Positions 4,645-6,265 of a stretch of 6,265 bases of DNA are shown piece by piece. The notes below the pieces were generated by a model that saw only the letters and a program-made list of their open reading frames with translations, was not told where the DNA came from and ran no database searches. Source of the stretch: an uncultured bacterium (GTDB taxonomy: Bacteria > Acidobacteriota > UBA890); the NCBI GenBank assembly GCA_937922775.1, contig CALAKE010000301.1:1-6265 (forward strand). Direction: 5' to 3'. The stretch's first letter is position 1; each line of letters begins with the position of its first letter. A program made the position numbers and the translations under genes.

Positions 4645-6125
4645 GCAACGACAAGCACACTGACGAGAACCGAGCCGTCGCGTCACGTAGACCTCTCGAG
4701 TTTTACGGCGGTCCGATCTCATCCGCCGTGCCGATGATCTTCTTCATCGGTTGGGCCATCTACTTGTGTGTCATCGCCGAAGCGGCTGCGAATATCGGAC
4801 TCGTGCTCGGTGCCGTGCTCGGCTTGGCACTCGGCATGTTCCTGGTGAAGAGCTCGTGGAGCGACTACGCGCAGGAGATCTTCAACGGCATGAGCGATCC
4901 GGTGGGTGTCGTGGCGATCGTTGCCTGGTTCTGGGCCGGCATGTTCGCCGAGGTTCTTCAGGCCGGCGGACTCGTCGACGGTCTCGTCTGGGTCGGGGCG
5001 CAAACAGGATTCAGCGGCGGCCTATTCGTGGGCGCCACATTCTTGCTCGCCGCCGTCTTCGCCACGGCTGTCGGAACCGGTTACGGGACGACGGTGGCGT
5101 TTTGCACCTTGATGTACCCTGCGGGAATACTGCTCGGTGCCGACCCGGTCATTCTATTTGCCGCCGTTCTCTCTGGGGCAGCCTTCGGTGACAACCTCGC
5201 CCCCGTCTCGGACACAACAATCGTGTCCGCTACAACACAGAACACGGACGTCCCCGGCGTTGTTCGGTCGAGGGTGAAATATGCGCTGATGGCCGCTACC
5301 CCGTCTCTTGTGCTGTTCAGCATTTTCGGCGGCGGCGGTGAGATGGCTGACGCGACACAGGCGAGTGCTGTGCTGGCGGCCGGCACCGATCCCCGCGGGC
5401 TCGTGCTGCTGATCCCGTTCATCTTGGTGATCACGCTGGCCTTGCGAGGGAATCACCTACTTACGTCGCTGTCATGGGGCATCGTGGTTGCGACCGTGCT
5501 CATTGGAGCCCTCGGCTTGGCCCCGCTCAGCGATCTTCTGTACGTGAACACAGAGACGGAATCACTCGCCGGCGCTCTGGTCGAGGGCATCAACGGCTAT
5601 GTCCACCTGGCGGTGCTGATTCTGCTGATCGTGGCTGCAGGGCATATCATGAAGGCTGGTGGCGCCATGCAGGCCGCGGTCGGCGGTCTGCTCAAACAGG
5701 CCGGGCGGTCGGTTGCACGTGCCGAGGTATCGAGTTGGTTGATCGTGTTCGTGCTCAACGTTTTCATAACGGTCAACACCGCGGCGGAGATCGCGGCAGC
5801 GCCTTTCGTGCGGAAGATCGGCGAAGCTTTCAACATTCACCCGTACCGGCGGGCCAACCTGCTGGACGCCACGACGTCGGCACTGGGGTACATCTTTCCT
5901 TGGAGCGCTGCGGTCCTGCTCGGGTACCAGACGTTGCGGAACCTGCAGGCCGAATACACTTTCATCGAAGCCATTGAGCCGACTCAGGTTTGGCCGTGGG
6001 TGTTCCACGGATGGTTTCTCGCAGGCATCATGTTCTTAGCAGCCGTCACAGGATTCGGGCGTATCTATGAGGGCCCCGATGGCGAAGTGCTGCGTCACCC
6101 CCCTGACGAAGGGGCGTCCGACTGA
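4641..6125 (+). CDS. NhaC-family secondary transporter (annotated family: Na+/H+ antiporter)
   Basis: This 494-residue inner-membrane protein begins with a short polar tail (1-25) and then has about 11-12 hydrophobic segments. These are near 28-48, 50-70, 88-108, 127-147, 163-183, 213-229, 252-268, 273-296, 318-336, 363-385, 410-429 and 453-472. The NhaC-family signature is clear: GTGYGTT (145-151) followed by SGAAFGDNLAPVSDTTIVSA (178-197). A second conserved helix has NVFITVNTAAEI (373-384), and LLDATTSALGYIFPWSA is at 407-423. The family includes Na+/H+ antiporters but also exchangers for organic anions and amino acids, such as malate/lactate and arginine/ornithine, so the substrate cannot be read from sequence. 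The TTG start overlaps the moeA stop as TTGA and is backed by a near-ideal ribosome site. Its place directly behind moeA suggests a role linked to the molybdoenzyme this operon serves. The next gene begins 35 bp downstream with no terminator between. Confidence 0.9.
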   Translation: MSNDKHTDENRAVASRRPLEFYGGPISSAVPMIFFIGWAIYLCVIAEAAANIGLVLGAVLGLALGMFLVKSSWSDYAQEIFNGMSDPVGVVAIVAWFWAGMFAEVLQAGGLVDGLVWVGAQTGFSGGLFVGATFLLAAVFATAVGTGYGTTVAFCTLMYPAGILLGADPVILFAAVLSGAAFGDNLAPVSDTTIVSATTQNTDVPGVVRSRVKYALMAATPSLVLFSIFGGGGEMADATQASAVLAAGTDPRGLVLLIPFILVITLALRGNHLLTSLSWGIVVATVLIGALGLAPLSDLLYVNTETESLAGALVEGINGYVHLAVLILLIVAAGHIMKAGGAMQAAVGGLLKQAGRSVARAEVSSWLIVFVLNVFITVNTAAEIAAAPFVRKIGEAFNIHPYRRANLLDATTSALGYIFPWSAAVLLGYQTLRNLQAEYTFIEAIEPTQVWPWVFHGWFLAGIMFLAAVTGFGRIYEGPDGEVLRHPPDEGASD

Positions 6126-6146
6126 GGACGCACCAGCGGCAGTCGC

Positions 6147-6152
6147 GGAGGA
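6147..6152 (+). promoter_or_regulatory. Ribosome-binding site for the last, partial gene
   Basis: GGAGGA at 6147-6152 lies 8 nt before GTG 6161. It is the main reason to accept the open frame that runs off the right edge as a gene start. Confidence 0.65.
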
Positions 6153-6160
6153 TTTTTACG

Positions 6161-6265
6161 GTGGAAGATTGGGTCGTCGAACGTCTTGGGAAAATTGTGG
6201 GGAAGAAGGCCCGGAAAGATTTGCCGGACCTGGCAGCAAAGAACGCTGAGCGCCGCCAGTTCGAT
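6161..6265 (+). CDS. Start of an unrecognised gene (runs off the right edge)
   Basis: A GTG at 6161, 8 nt after GGAGGA, opens a frame that stays open for 35 codons to the window end. The visible peptide is soluble and strongly charged (MEDWVVERLGKIVGKKAR at 1-18, then KDLPDLAAKNAERRQFD). It has no signal peptide or membrane segment, so a cytoplasmic protein is likely. I do not recognise the family. Only 35 bp separate it from the transporter stop and no hairpin is seen, so it probably belongs to the same operon. It is the first place to look for the molybdoenzyme or pathway protein that the operon serves, though the visible residues show no Mo-hydroxylase motif. Confidence 0.6.
   Translation, partial: MEDWVVERLGKIVGKKARKDLPDLAAKNAERRQFD

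Overview
This is a GC-rich (by eye roughly 60% or more) bacterial chromosomal segment with tightly packed, ordinary-looking genes. It has no IS elements, CRISPR arrays, rRNA or tRNA genes that I can see. The protein variants suggest a Gram-negative-type bacterium, possibly Acidobacteriota or Gemmatimonadota, but the phylum is a low-confidence guess. The variants behind that guess are a MocA with a VTAPPTLF segment, a MoeA with LPGFPTS instead of LPGNP, and a HEAT-tailed QueG.

The left part runs on the minus strand. It holds queG (epoxyqueuosine reductase, last step of queuosine synthesis in tRNA). Sixty-four bases downstream of queG begins a second minus-strand gene for an exported protein. 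Only its signal peptide and the first mature residues lie in the window.

A 125-bp divergent intergenic region (1467-1591) separates queG from a plus-strand operon. It contains nested inverted repeats, a CTGT-N8-ACAG element, and a possible short leader ORF that overlaps the queG start.

The right part is one compact plus-strand operon: xdhC (insertion and maturation factor for xanthine-dehydrogenase-family molybdoenzymes), mocA (molybdopterin cytidylyltransferase), moeA (molybdenum insertion into molybdopterin), an NhaC-family secondary transporter, and the first 35 codons of an unrecognised gene. Three of the four junctions are overlapping or very close. The mocA-moeA gap is bridged by a 28-codon mini-ORF that overlaps the mocA stop by GTGA and meets a candidate moeA ATG as ATGA.

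Together xdhC, mocA and moeA form the late branch that makes Mo-MPT, converts it to molybdopterin cytosine dinucleotide, and loads it into a Mo-hydroxylase. The Mo-hydroxylase genes are not in the window. The transporter coupled to moeA may carry a substrate, product or counter-ion for that enzyme, but this is inference. I found no convincing new biological system. The best leads are the translational junctions, the divergent control region and the identity of the missing molybdoenzyme.
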